Shown here piece after piece: positions 49,561 through 62,811 of a DNA stretch of 64,000 bases; positions within the stretch are counted from its first letter, which is position 1, and each line of letters begins with the position of its first letter. The stretch is from Hoplostethus atlanticus (Eukaryota; Chordata; Actinopteri; Trachichthyiformes; Trachichthyidae). Below the pieces are notes generated by a model that saw only the letters and a list, made by a program, of their open reading frames with translations, did no database searches and was not told the origin of the DNA. Position numbers and translations under genes: made by a program. The stretch is taken from assembly GCA_034670405.1 (NCBI GenBank), contig JAXDDX010000052.1:2925501-2989500 (forward strand). Direction: 5' to 3'.

Positions 49561-50487
49561 ATAGAATTTATTTATTCATATATATATATATATACTCATG
49601 TGTTTGACTGCCACTGTTAAAAAGCGTGACTCTCATCACATTATGACCTGTAAGCATAAATAACTTTTTTTTCTCTCTTGAAACCTGTTTAAATTAACCA
49701 ACTGAAAACAGTTATGGGTCATTTTCAGCACCATTGAATAGTACATTCTCTATATTGCATCAGGATATAAAAATATACAGATAGTGTTTTGTTTTGTTTC
49801 ATCTTTAAAACATTCTTTCTGTGTTGTTCAATGGCATGAAACAAGAGAGGAAGAAAAGACCTCATGCTGAGAATGAGGATTGTTACCGTTATTATCATCT
49901 ATAGTGTTAATCCTTGTCAGATCCGCACCGGACTGTCCATTCATTCATTCACAGCAGTTTTAAAACATCAGTAGCAGCCACACGGGGAGGGGGCGAGGCA
50001 AGTTAAATAAAACACAAGTTAGAGGTTGTCCTCGTGTGACGCACACAGTGCCACCGGCCTCCCAACCACCTCTGCAGAAAGGGAGAAAGGGAACAAACGG
50101 AAGATGAGTCGCCATCTTGCTCATAGAGGAAACATGGGAGTGTTGTAGCGCAGTGGGAGGGACGGTTGGAGGTAACCAAGCCGGCCGGTGGGCTGTGAGC
50201 GCTGTGTAACCATAACCAGTCCTGCTGCTGTCGTACTGTCAGGCCGGTTCACTTTACCCATAATCCAAAGTGGTTGGCATCGTGATGACGATGCTGACGG
50301 TGCTGGGGTAATACAAAAAAACAATGCAATTGCAATATTCTTTTTAATGTTTGAGGCGAACGAGAAAAAACAAAGGCGCAGTTGGGATGAGAGTTCAGTT
50401 TGCAGTGCATAGAGAGGGGACGTCTGAGATGGAGACGGATTCACCGGACGGTCGTTCGGTCGGGATTATTGCCCTGTGTCGGCCACA

Positions 50488-50534
50488 CACACGCACACGC
50501 ACACGCACACGCACACGCACACGCACACGCACAC
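50488..50534 (+). repeat. (CACACG)n microsatellite in the usp2 3' UTR region
   Basis: About seven CACACG units lying roughly 290-330 bases downstream of the usp2 stop on the transcribed strand. Confidence 0.9.
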
Positions 50535-50694
50535 CTCCAGCCAGAATGAGCAAGACACTAGAGTAGAGAGAGAGTGACAGAGAGAACGAGAGTAGGGCTG
50601 GGTTGATCCGATAGCTCCAGCAGCATTTACCTCTCCACTTCTCTATAGAGAGGCAGCCTCCAGGTTGGTGGAAGTGTGTGTCTTTATGTGTATG

Positions 50695-50712
50695 TGTGTG
50701 TGTGTGTGTGTG
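50695..50712 (+). repeat. (GT)n microsatellite
   Basis: Short TGTGTG run downstream of usp2 on its transcribed strand. Confidence 0.85.
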
Positions 50713-50819
50713 ATATATGTCCAAATACAAGTCCCAATGAGGCCTGGCCCCAGCAACGCTCTCCTTCTCATCCATCCATCCATCAGTGTGGTGCCGTGGC
50801 CCATGTCCTCCAGGAGGCT

Positions 50820-51829
50820 TCACATCCGCGAGGAGGAAGCCAGCTCGTAGAACAAGACATAGGCATCGCTGCTGCGCACTTGGCTGGAGGACATTGGCGT
50901 TACTCTAGAGAGAGAGAGACACAAAGTCAGAGAGAGTGAGTGAGTTATGTTCTATTACATGTGTATAGTTAAGCAACGGCCACATTAAAGGGGCAGTAAG
51001 TAATTTATGACCTTTATCGACCTCTACTGGCGACAAGCAGGAATTGCACTACTAGTACTTGTACATGCACACACACAAACCCACAAGCCAGGCAGAGTAT
51101 GGAGTCCTGTGAGGAAAGCTGTGTCTTTAAAGGTTTTGTTCTTATGGTAGCAGTGGTATGGTGGTACTAGGCAACGAGAACAGAGCGATTGATTGGAGAA
51201 AGTGCATTTTAACGACGGTGCGGACGTGGTAATCTGTGAGACCCTTCACTCCTCTGTACCTGGATGATGTCAAACTTCATCACGCTTTGGTAAAAAAATA
51301 ATTTTCTGTTTATTGAGCAATGCAGGGTAGTAAAAGGAAGTGAAAGTTGCATTATTGTGAAAAATTAACTATAAATCTTAGCTGTGATTTGTCACACAAC
51401 TCCCACAATCCACTTCTCATCTGCAAATTAAATTAGATGAAAACTAACTAATGGTTTTCTTCATCAATTAGTTTGCATGGACTGCTGCCATACAGTGAAG
51501 TAATAAACTGATCACTAATTACGTCTATATTAAGTTTGTGATTGTCAATATTTGACATTTTATTGAAATAAGTGCTGCATGGTGGATGATATGTATTCCA
51601 AATTTAGTTTTTAGTGCTTTACTACACTGGGAGTTTTTTTGTTTTTGTTTAACACGATGTGATCTATGTTAATATCGGGCGGGTGTTCAAACCTACCTGG
51701 AGTCATTGAAGGTGTACCATTCTCCCGAGCTGGGGTTGCGACAGTAGGCTGTGTAGTGACCCCCCATGGTGGTGCCTGAGTGATTGGACACTGCATACAG
51801 GTTGTACACTGCATTTACTGGGGGAGGAC

Positions 51830-51882
<53 letters not shown>

Positions 51883-53965
51883 AAGAAAGAAAGCAAGCTC
51901 AAATCCTACAGCTCAAACAATTTTGTCAATGTTCAATATGATGTATGCTGATAGAAAGTGGTGGGAGGTCAATATGACAATCAGTTTATCAATGTATCAA
52001 TTCTTACTGCTGTTCTCGGAGGCGAACTCCCGCAGGTCGAGGTCCTTCATGGGGAAGTTGACAAATGTGGACAGTTTGCTGGTTCTACGGGCCTCTGAGA
52101 AGCGTTTCAGGTCTGGACAGGAGGGGGAAGTCAAGGACCAACCAATCTGTCTAGACCCTTCAACACGTTAAGCCCTTGCGACACTAGAATTCAGATTTTA
52201 CAGTGCAGTCCATTTCTTTAACTACTGGGTGGGGTTGAAGGTGGGCTTTGACATCACAAGAGGGATATTCGTCAATCAGCCTGATCATGTCCCAGGCCAA
52301 GAGATGGACTTTCTTATATGTGCTTGAAATTAGACTTCGATCGATTTATTGATTCGACCAAACAATTAGGGCTGATTAGACTTAAAAACAATCGATAATC
52401 TGTGGACGTGAGTGCTGATTACAGCTGATTGTGCTCTATGATATGTTAGTGTTTCCTGGCCGTTTGCCCGCGCTGCCTCTCAATACTTGCTTGGGGTGCT
52501 TTTAGTGTCAGCTCCACATGGACATTTTAACTGGGTGTCAAGGCAGCGACCATACAAGCACTTATTGAATCATTCATTCTGTGTGGATGTTTTAGACAGA
52601 CTAACTGCAATCCACTAGGAAATCACACAAAATGCTAATTCTGTCCTGATTTTGGTAAATCAATTAGTAATTATAGCGATCAATTGGAATTAGTATCGTT
52701 TTGGGAATATTCCAGCCCAGAATGCAGGCACAAAGATGAATGAGAAATCCAAATTGACCAGCAGTGCACATCATACAAGCACACACACCCTTTGTTTAGC
52801 GTGGACAACTAATCTTAGCATTGCACTGAGCATAAAGGCATATAAGTGCGTAAATGATTACACAGCCTTCGTTCCTTCCACTACCAACCTCATATACTGT
52901 AGCTATCCTATAGGAACTACACTAGGGGGAGCTGGTGGAGTGTTTTTAAGAGGTGGGATGGGCTCCAGCTGTAGGAGGACCCTGAAAAATTACAATGGGG
53001 AATGAATAGATTATAATTATATCTTTCCACCATATCTTTAGACCTATTGAGAGTCGGGCTAGATCGAGGTGAAACTCTTAAATAGGTTACCCTTAAGTGA
53101 TTTTATCCCTGTTTTGCGCGGGGTGCCTCAGGGTTCAGACAATCACAGGCAAAGTATCTGAAAGACAACTTAGCACACTTTTCTGAGATTGACAACTTGA
53201 TTGACGTCATCTGAACTGGTTCGACTCACCATCTGGTACTCCACATACGCATACAATGACCCAGGGTTGAAACATATACCCTCACAATGAAACTGACACC
53301 CATCATGCTGGACTCACTGCAGGTGTCTAATACAATGCAGCAGTCCCAGAGGAAAGGATACGGAGCACTAAGATCTTGGGGAACTTTTGTACTGTGAACT
53401 TCTTAGTGCATCTTCTTCTGGCTTTACACCTGTAGCATGTCTGTGGAACAGAACAACAAGCAGGGTGAGTTCAATCACCGTTTACAAGCATCAAGTTTCA
53501 ATCCAGTGCAGCAAATATGAAGCACAGGCCTAGATCTGTTGTAATTACCAAAGACTAATCTCAACTCCACCACCAGGCTCTCCCCAGGTTTCAGTGATCA
53601 TCATAGGTCAACAATTTCAACAAAAATAAATTAGATTTCCAGAAAAGCATCAATTTATGTTTTTTTCCATCAAAAACCATATCCTCATAACTACAAAGTT
53701 TAATGCTATTTACGAAGATGAATACTGTGGATTAATGTCATAAGGATTTACGCCAGCCTAAAAATGGGGGTGAACTCTATACCACAAATAAAAAAGTGAA
53801 TGAATCGAGCTCAGGTGGGTTTACCCTCCACCTCTGTGCGGGACACTCACCGGCTTCTCGTCCCCATCGAGGACGTCTTCTTTGGTGAAGAGCCGCATGC
53901 AGTCCATCAGACTCACCTCACCGTAGCCCTTCTGAGCACAAACATAGATGCATTCACATTAGCAT

Positions 53966-54026
<61 letters not shown>

Positions 54027-57000
54027 GAGAAAGCACAGACGGCACAGAAAGAGAACAGGAAGGGAACAAGGATAGCTTGTGTTAAGACAAATCAGCAGTG
54101 GGTACCTGGAGAAGCAACCCCAAGAAGATCACATACCCCCTGCATCCACCTGTCTATATTATATCTCGGTAAAATAATAATAATAATTGGAGAAGACAGT
54201 AGGACGGAGGGGGTGCATTGTGGTTGTGTGTGTTCCCCAACCTTGGCGATAGGTAGAGAAAGGTCCCAGAAGGGGTCGAAGACGGTGGAGCAGAAGCCAC
54301 AGTGGCTGCAGGTCAGAGAGCTCTTCAGCTGGCCCACAAACAGGTCTGGAGGAGAGGGAAGGACAACGATAGAAAAACACATGTGAACATTCAGGCTGAT
54401 GGGATAAGAGATGAGAAAAATCTACTGGAATAATGCTAGCAAAAAGAGTTTAAATGATAACCTTGTGTGCCATACTCACCGACTATCTTACTGTCCTCTC
54501 TCTCCAGGTATTTACTCCACATCTTCTTCCCTTTCTCTTCATCCCTGGAACATGGACCACAGATAGGAGGTCAGATTTTGTTGAGGCATTTCTGCTTCAT
54601 AAGATAACATGCAGCAGAGAGTAAAAGAAAAGATAGGGATGAGAGAGGATGACATGCTACAATGATTATTAGCTGGATTCAAACCCCTGATATCAAGACT
54701 ATTTGGTACTGGAATCACCAGGACACCCTTAATAATGCAGACTACTAGTCAACACATCAATCTGCACCAATATCTAAACTCTATTGATCCAATTCAATAA
54801 TTTAAATGATTCAATCTCAGTTTATTCCCGTATTTCAGTTCAAGTTCTCTGGCCTTATTATTATCTGTTTATTTCATTGGACCAAAGACATTTTTTCACA
54901 GGAATTGATTGGTTGACCTTTTTTATTCACAGTGTAGTGGCTTTCAAATCCAAGGTAGGAATTTACCAGCAGCCACCAACCAAATAAATGCTGGTAAAGT
55001 TTGGCTGTGGTTGTGTGTTGGCGGCCACTTCGCCCCTGCATGTGTTCGATGTTGCGAATAAAAGACTTCTTCTCTCTGTATCTTAAATTAACTTAACCAG
55101 CCATCATCAACCAGCCATCATCCTATTCTAAACATCTAGGAGGAGGAAAAACTACTCCAAGTGGCTGGTGAAATCTGGGATTTACCAGCTGTAGTCTGTA
55201 GATTCCTGCCCTGAAATGTATTTATTATTTATTATTTACATTTACATTGTTTTGTGAAGATGAAGGCAAATAGGCCTGTTTTCTGAGTAACAGTCGGGCA
55301 GTGAAATTTCCATGGATTAAATCTAACCCTTGAACAAACTATGGTTAGATAGCAAATACTGGTACACCAAATAAAATCCAGGGATTGGGACTTTAAGTTG
55401 ATTTGACCCCTAGAGGCGCAACAACTTTGCAAAGATGGTGAAACAATGGCAACCTAATAATAAATAAAAACATTAATGGATTCATCCTGCCTCAGTCTAA
55501 GCCTTGTTCACATCGTAACCTATACAGGGTTCCCACAGACGCCCTAATGTAAAATTGGAGAATCGGAGAACTTCCATGACCCTTTCTGGTTTTTAATGTT
55601 GTTTTTCTAAAGGGGTCAACAGTCTGGTTTCCTGCTGAGTTGGGCTGAAAACCACCATCTAATGAAATTAATGTGTGAAACTAGTGTGAAACTACATGTC
55701 CCTGTCTCATTCCCTGTCTGGAATACACCTCTCTAAATTCCATGATATTCCAGAAATGCCATGACCAGTGGAAACCGTGCCTATAGAGAAATAGGTTTAC
55801 TGATCCTGACCGCAGACTCTAGCAAACACAGGCACACACACACAAACACACACACGATCACACTACTTACGGCAGGTGGTCAAAGTCCTCCACGGTACCC
55901 CTTGGCCTGACGGTGACCCTGTTGACCTCGTTGTGCAGGCCGTCCAGGAGGAAACGGAGGAACTCCTGGGCGTCCTGTTGGCTGCAAGACACACCCACAA
56001 CTGGTCAGGATCAGCCACAGAATTCAATTCTAGATGGCTGGACAGAAATTGCACACTACCCTGGCATCTTGAAATATCTTCGCTACAGTCACACTGAACG
56101 ATTTCTGATCTCTAGTGGATTTTGTCCCTCCACCAAGGAGGTTATGTTTTCGTTAGTCTGTCTGTCTGTCAGCAGGATATCTCAAAAACGTACAAGGGGA
56201 TTTCCATGAAATTTGGCGGGCAGATAGGCCTGGGGCCACTGAATGAATGATTAGATTTTGGTGCTGATCCGGATCTGGGATCAGACGATTATTTTAGGTA
56301 GGTTTTAAGCCTACCTATGAAACTACTGGAGATAGAGACTTGATTCCAAATCCAAAAGGTACGTTCGCAGGGTCAAGAATTCAATTTAACTTTACTTTTA
56401 AGTGATAGGAGTGATATATTTGAGTGTAACAGCAGTCTCACACTTCAAGATTCAAGAAGTTTATTTGTCACATACACACACGAGGTGTGCAGTGAAATGT
56501 AAACAATCTCCGCGGAGCTACCACGACGGCGTCTAGACACGGCCGCGCCATCTTTGCAGATCTGATCTGATATTTCTCATGCACAAGCAAAGCTCAACAC
56601 CCCAAAAGAGGCCTCACATGCACGGCTGATCAAATCTAGAGCGAAGGGAGGAACAAAGCTTACTTGTATCCCACAAATCTGGGAGCATATCTCTGGATCT
56701 GAGTTTTGAACTCGGAGGGGCTGACCGCCTCACTGCTGGACGACGTCCACATAGTCTGGATCAGCTTGGCAAATTCTATGGGCACAGAAAACACTCAGGT
56801 TACTGACATGCTGATACTGCAGGGGTGTAACTGCACTTTGGCTTTTGGCTTGGATCCTTCAGTTAAAACAACATGTAAGCCTAAATCTACTTTTGTGTTT
56901 TTGTTGTTTTGTTTTGTGTAATCCCCAGGGCAAATCAAATGCACCCCAGGTAGAGCGAGACTTGCTTGTCAGCAGGTGTGTGTTTCGTGCTCTAGGGGGC

Positions 57001-59057
57001 CTGTGTGACACGTCGCTCACCTTCCATGAGGGCTGTGTTGGTGCGGCTGTTGTTGTTAAGGTCTCTACGGTGCGAGTTGTGCAGGCAGTAGTCTCGCAGG
57101 CTGTGTGTGTTGCTGAGACACTGCAGGATACTGTTCATGAAACACTGCAGGGAGACAAGCAGTTGAGTTTGGAGTCCCATACAGATAAAATGTTATCCCG
57201 TTCACAATGAGAGAGGACCAGTCATTACATCATCTATTCAACAATTGCTAGAGAAGAAGAAGAAGTATGTTGTTTTGACTTAAAACACACACAAGCTCCA
57301 TTTCAGCTGACATTAACGGGCATTTTCAAGATAATATGCATTTCCGGTGTACACACTAAAGTCAGAATTCTTTTTCCTGATTTCCCATTTGTTACAAGTA
57401 TGTTACTATCTGAGCTGCGTGCCACCTCATTGAATTGATGTCCATGTGTGGATCTGTGCATGTACGTTTATTTCCATTTGTGTTATTGCTATGTGTGGAT
57501 TAGAGAGACTGCAATTACATTTTGTTGTTAATGTGAACTTCAATGCGCCATGGGTGCACTTACTGCTCTGTCCGACTACAATCCGATCACCCAGGAAGCA
57601 TGTTACTGGCTTCGTACACATTTACTGTTTCAAAATGTCAGACTTTCCTTCCTTCATTTCTTGGCTCCATCTGAAGATTCTGCTCTGCGTTCATGTGATG
57701 ATAGTGGTTGGGTAATATGACAACCAACAAGACCATACATATCACTCTATATAGATTATATCTCAGGACTGAACAACATTTTTCCAAACCTTTCCATACT
57801 TTTTGTGCAACTTCCAAATGTTTCAAGACCAGGAAATGATCAAATCCATTTCCCATACTTTTCAAGACTTTCCAGACGGGCGCAAGAAGCTTGATGTTAA
57901 TACCAGGTATTAAAAACCATCATGCACACGCCTTGGAAGAATACACTGTGTACACTGCACCACTAGCATCACACGTGTCCACATGTGTCACATGCAAGTT
58001 GGTGAGATCAGACCAGTTAGAGAGAGAATGAGTCCTCCCTTGTCCATAGTTCAGCAGAGAGCAGCCAGAACTCTCTGATTAGGTTACTGTACACACACTG
58101 ACAGAAACACACACACACGTTTATTTTAGGATCAGCCCTTCTGCCTGTTGCCTGGCAAATACTCTGCTCTCCTACTAAAACTAATCACCTACCACACAAC
58201 TCAAAGGACAAATTGTTGTTGTATCAATTAGGATTCGACCGATATGGGTTATTGAAGGCCGATACAGAGACTGAAGGTGCTGATAACCAATTTATTTGCA
58301 GATATGAAAAGCCTCTGAAACAGCATTTATGAACCACATACTAAAACTCTCCATTGAAATCCAGGATAATGATAAAATATATTCATCCATACTTGTATGG
58401 AAGCAGAACAAACAGGTGTAGTATTGATCAATTATACAATAAATATCAACCAAACTCAATGTTTCCTATATAATGTGAACATTTGGGTGGCCTGCACAAA
58501 TCTGGCATTCAAACCTGGTGCGTCTCATCAACGTCTCAAAACGACTTAATGCTGTCAAGCGCTGAAAGCGCTGAACATTGTGCTATGTCTTCGTCATGCC
58601 GACATGAGCTGAGTAAAAAAGCAAAGTTTGAAATGTAGCCTACGTGAAATGTTGAGGTCACATGTGTGTAATTAACGGTAATGTTATAATTGCTTCAATA
58701 AAGTAGCAACAATCATAATAAATAATAAACAATAACAAAACAAAACAAAGCAAAACAACAATAATAATAAAGGTTTAGTGCCTGAAAAATACAAGATCCT
58801 GGGCTCACTAACTAAAATGTCAACAACAATGCCAACCGTTAAGTCAGTCTAATCCTAACTGGAACTGGGATTTCAGTGTGAGTTTCCCCTCCAGCGCTAC
58901 GCCAATCAGTTGTAATATATCATTATGGTGAGCCTTAAGAAATCCCCAAAACCTTTTGTGAGGCAAAATTCATGCAATTATGTGTTCATGTGGCTGCTGT
59001 ACTTACAGTGTTTCCCAGGTTCCTTAGTCCCACCAGGCCCTGGGCACTCTTCGAGTT
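50820..59057 (-). CDS. usp2: Ubiquitin carboxyl-terminal hydrolase 2, catalytic domain (5' exons outside window)
   Basis: Eleven minus-strand exons join in phase: 59057-59007, 57144-57021, 56775-56664, 55981-55871, 54544-54480, 54345-54242, 53931-53851, 53440-53362, 52112-52008, 51817-51697 and 50904-50820 (TGA), giving 345 aa. USP2 is a cysteine deubiquitinase. The Cys box [15 protein letters not shown] is split between the first two exons. [13 protein letters not shown] follows. Two zinc-binding Cys pairs are [12 protein letters not shown] and [10 protein letters not shown]. The His box is [15 protein letters not shown] and the acidic/Asn residue lies in WYTFNDSR. The C-terminus [17 protein letters not shown] matches human USP2, as do [15 protein letters not shown] and [22 protein letters not shown]21 is the next candidate but fits less well. 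The N-terminal regulatory region is not found up to 64000, so the gene enters the window from the right through a long intron. Confidence 0.93.
51835..51893 (+). repeat. (GA)n/(GAAA)n microsatellite beside the usp2 exon 10 acceptor
   Basis: About 22 GA units then four GAAA units. On the transcribed strand this is a (TC)n tract ending about 18 bases before the acceptor of exon 51817-51697, so it overlaps the polypyrimidine/branch-point region. Confidence 0.95.
53966..54021 (+). repeat. (CA)n microsatellite in a usp2 intron
   Basis: Roughly 27 uninterrupted CA units about 35 bases upstream of exon 53931-53851 on the transcribed strand, where it reads (TG)n. Confidence 0.95.
55014..55075 (+). 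mobile_element. SINE 3' tail fragment
   Basis: GGCGGCCACTTCGCCCCTGC, GTGTTCGATGTTGC and AATAAAAGACT repeat the tail of the SINE at 11025-11460. No tRNA-like head is present, so the copy is 5'-truncated. Confidence 0.65.
56443..56500 (-). mobile_element. LINE 3' tail fragment (same family as 11805-12754)
   Basis: On the minus strand it reads TTTCACTGCACACCTCGTGT, then AACTTCTTGAATCTTGAAG, matching the last 60 bases of the LINE at 11805-12754. It lies in a usp2 intron. Confidence 0.7.
58296..58402 (+). repeat. Dispersed repeat, second copy of the 49190 family
   Basis: GAAAAGCCTCTGAAACAGCAT, CTAAAACTCTCCATTGAAA, CCAGGATAATGATAAAATAT in the same order and orientation as at 49190-49305. It is preceded by GATTCGACCGATATGGGTTA, another common fish-repeat phrase. 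Confidence 0.7.
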
Positions 59058-61608
59058 CTGGAGGACAAAAGAAACAATATTTACATGAAACTTTAATGAT
59101 CTCCATGAGGAAATTTGGGGAAACAGGACAACCAGTGTTTGTGCATGAGTGTGTATGTGATTGCTGTTCAGGAATGACAGAGAGTAGGCGTTTCCTGGTA
59201 ATCATTCTTTCCAGCTCATAGAAAATACCTTGTGATATTATGCTGCAGCCAATTCATCTCTTGGTAATCACTTCTAAATGGCATAAATCTGCTCAACATC
59301 CCTAGCATACCACAGTACAGTAACCTTCACTCATACAAATTCTCAGGGGCAAAAAAACATGAAACCCATAAACCTAAACATAATTTCAACGAAATGAAAC
59401 ATTACAGTTGATAAAAGCATAAACATGAATTGTAACATTTTCACAGAACGGTATAAAATGAAGCTTTGCAGAGCGTGTGTCGCCACTTGCTGCAGTTGAA
59501 TTTGATTACATAAGTTCAGTAGTTATATAATTGAGCTGCTAGAGGAACTAAGAACTAACAAAGAGCAGATATGGGGGCGGATAAGGAGCGCACTTGTGCC
59601 CTTGACAAAGCAGAAGCAGTAGATAATTATGCTTTGTAAAGCACTAACTGTGCAAAATGCTAATCTGGTCATATTCCATTATTGTCATTGTGCCAACTTC
59701 ATACCCTTTCACACGCCACGTCATGTTTTATGAAAAGTGGGATAATACCTGCTCTTTGATTTGCTGTAGGTCTAACCTGAGCTTGTATTTTCTAGGTAGA
59801 AGCAGAGAGCAGCTCTGTTGGGCTGGCAGCTCAACACCAGCCACCTGATCTTACTGGCAGTGGAAATCTATCTTACCCCCCCCCCCCCCCATGCTCCCTG
59901 CTAGCCCTCACCTGTGGCGTGGCTAGAGCACATCCACTGTGTGCACTGAATGTTAGGACCACCGTGAAATAGGCTGAATGCAGGCGAAAGCTGCAACCCC
60001 TTATCCATTTCAATTATTAAATCCCAAGTTTTTAAGCCTTGAGACTAAATGTCAATTAGAATAAAGGGCCAGGTCTGAAAATTTGATTGATGAAGTCCCT
60101 GATAATGAAGTAACCTTATAATTTCAGGGGTCTTTCTCAAAATCTATCTGCTAGAGAGGCTGGAAAATAGCTCATGAATACAGAGTCCTGTGGTCAGCAG
60201 ACTCACCACACCCTGGACGTGACCTGACAATGACAGCAGTTCAAAAAGCCACTAAGCCATTTACAGGACTGACCACAGCTTGTACACTTGATGGCCTCAC
60301 TGACCAAAGGAGTGGTCCTCTGCGATCACCACCACCATTTTAGGATTACAAAACATCAGCATTTCCCCCAGAATTTTTGGCAGGGTGGAGAAGCCTCTGA
60401 AACAGGTGAGACAAATAACACAAAAAAATCCCTGCGGTCAGGCAAGAACCTTTATCATATCGAAGGTGACGACATTAAATGGCTGATATCCAGTTTTTAA
60501 AAAAAAAAGGCAAATATATCAGCCTAACCCTATCCCACATTGTCCAAAGTTCTATGTGAAACTTTGTTAATCTCTACTCACTTAGCAAGACCCCAACACT
60601 GATTGTAGATAAGCACTCCAGCTCCAACAACTTTTAGGAGTCTACCACAGGCCCAGATCTACCAAGCATGTGGCGACCATGAGACAACCAATAAGCAGAG
60701 AAGAACTTCAGCTCCTAGCATATGCATCCCAGACCTGGAGAAAGGACATGAAAAGTAACAACAGAAACCAAAGTGACCAGTGGCCTTCTGTCAGTTCATT
60801 CATCTAGTTTGGTCCGTCGGTAACATGCGCCTCCAGCTTATCCAGTTATGAGTACCAACTCAAAAAGGGCTTTAGTATTTTACTAATATATAAATAACAT
60901 CTGCCACCTGCCTCTTTTATTCAGAGAAAGAGAGAGTAAGCAAGGGGAGGGGGGGAAAAAATCCAACCGTTTAATTAACTAGGGCTTATATAAATCCTCC
61001 TTTCTCTAAATTCCACTGTGGTGAATGGAGCACTTTATTAGCCACTGCCACATAACACATTACATCGACACAAACCATTTCAAACCAGCTTCAAACCACT
61101 GTTATGAAGTTCACATTCATTTCCTGTCTGAAACATTCCTCCAACCTCTGATTGGCTAGTTCTGGCAAAACAGGAAACAGGACAGACCCTACCTCTGGTC
61201 ACCTCCAGTTTTTTCCATAACAACCCGTGTCTGCCTGACTTTGCTGGACTCTGCTGAGTAATGCTATTGCTGGACCCAAAAATAGCAGCTTTTCTTTTAA
61301 TAACGGCTGCCTGTCGGCTCACCATTGGCTGATCCTCCAAATTGCCTGGCTGATGTCATGCTAACGAAATGCGGTCCCGGCTCTGTCTCCATGGCAACGC
61401 TAGTTTCATTTTTTGATGGAGGGACAGCAGCTAGAGGACATCATGACATCACGGTGACAGGGCTGAGCATGGAAGGAGTGTGCATGACTCCATGTGTTTG
61501 TGTGTGTGTGTGGGGTGGGAGGTGGGATAGGGGGGTGTTTGCCAACAGACAGAGAGAGAGAGAAAGAGTGTGTGAGGAATTGGTGTTGTCGCAGTTGTGA
61601 CTTTATAC
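59058..61608. other. usp2 upstream intron, no exon confirmed
   Basis: Contains a C13-14 run at 59877-59890, a third short piece of the CCTCTGAAACAG repeat at about 60388, purine-rich sequence at 60915-60960 and a GT run near 61497-61512. The minus-strand frame 61340-61080 opens with ATG and has a GTAGGG donor-like end, but I could not match it to any USP2 isoform. Confidence 0.5.
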
Positions 61609-62803
61609 TAGTGCTGCATGATTAATCTAATCGCAATCGCAATCGCGATGTCAACCTGTGCGATTATATAACCGCAAAAGGCTGCGATTTAATTAAATAA
61701 CAAATGTGTGTGTGTGAACGTGACAACCGATTCTCTGTTTGTGTGCAGTCTGCTACGCCCATAATAAAGAGATGACCAATCAGTCTCTGTTCAGGCAGTG
61801 AAGCGTGTGTGCATGGTCACATGGTGGTGCAGAGTCAGACCAGGTGGAAAATGGATAACAACGAGCAGGTTGACGCTGAACTGGTGGGCAAAAAAACACG
61901 ACAAATGTTATATGGCGATATTTTGGATTCAAGCTCAGCGACATTGAGCAGAAAGACGTACTGTGTAAAACATGCAAAGTGAAAGTCGCTATATCACGCG
62001 GCAATACGACGGGGGGGGGTTTGTATGGGTGACGGTATGGGTGAATCTCCTTAACGATTCCTACAGTGTATTTCTGTCAGCTCGTATGAGTGAACTGCAT
62101 TGAGCAAAAAAATCTACTCAACTGTCAGGACCTGCTCTTAAGCAACAGCAGAGCAGACAATCTGCTTCCTGTTTACATCGGCACGCGCATGCCCATTGTA
62201 GGTGAATGGTTACGTGATATGCGTTTTCAGGCGTATTAGCATGGGCGGAGATAATTTCTGAAGTGGTGCTAAAACGCTTCTGTGAACGGAGATAATTTTA
62301 GTTTCTAAAGTTTTTAAATTTTAAAACGAAAACCTATTAGTGTGGATGTAGCCTGAATCCAGTTTCATTTTTAGAAGAGGTTGTACAAAGTATACCCAAT
62401 TTGTAACTTAATCACTAATTTTTATGTTACACCCTGCTTAAATGTCCTTGTTTGTTTGGGCATTCAAAATGTCTTATTTTAATGAAAATTAGTATTTTCG
62501 TATTTATTGTTCTATTTATTTAGTTGTACTATTGAGAAAACCTAACAAGTTTGCAGAAATGCCTTTATTTTGAAAACAGTAATGTACTTTATTTTATTTT
62601 TTTGTATTATTTTATGCTAGTTTAAGTTTGTATGTTTGAGTTGAGAAATACACATTTGAAAATTATCAGTAATCTGTGCATTTTTCCTTGATAACCAAGC
62701 AAGTAGACTCATGATAGCATTTGTTTATTATATCGCAATTGCAAATCGCAATATTGTCCACAATAATCGCAATATGACTTTTTCACCAAATCGTGCAGCA
62801 CTA
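61609..62803 (+). mobile_element. hAT element (Ac/ZBED-like) with 8-bp target duplication
   Basis: Left end TAGTGCTGCATGATT and right end AATCGTGCAGCACTA are terminal inverted repeats, each followed inwards by repeated AATCGCAAT words. The perfect duplication CTTTATAC lies at 61601-61608 and 62804-62811. Inside, about 61850-62010 reads as the start of a BED-finger protein: an ATG with MDNNEQVDAELVGKK, then, one frame over, IWRYFGFKLSD and DVLCKTCKVKVAISRGNTT. The catalytic part is absent and another transposon fragment (62135-62357) fills the middle. Total length 1195 bp, non-autonomous. Confidence 0.88.
62135..62357 (-). mobile_element. 5' end of a DNA transposon (copy 3 of 3), nested in the hAT element
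   Basis: AAGCAACAGCAGAGCAGACA through TTAGTGTGGATGTAGCCTGA matches 23820-24033 closely in the same orientation and 5165-5395 in inverse orientation. The ORF start seen in the other two copies is not included. Confidence 0.65.
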
Positions 62804-62811
62804 CTTTATAC

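Noticed and set aside
50395-50939. ORFs rich in Arg-Val or Thr-His repeats
   Set aside because: They are translations of CACACG and GT microsatellites in the usp2 3' region.
53800-54386. ORFs with poly Thr-His
   Set aside because: Product of the (CA)n tract; the real coding sequence here is on the other strand (usp2 exons 53931-53851 and 54345-54242).
61080-61340. Alternative first exon of usp2
   Set aside because: ATG and a GTAGGG donor-like end are present, but the residues match no USP2 N-terminus I know and no promoter elements are evident.
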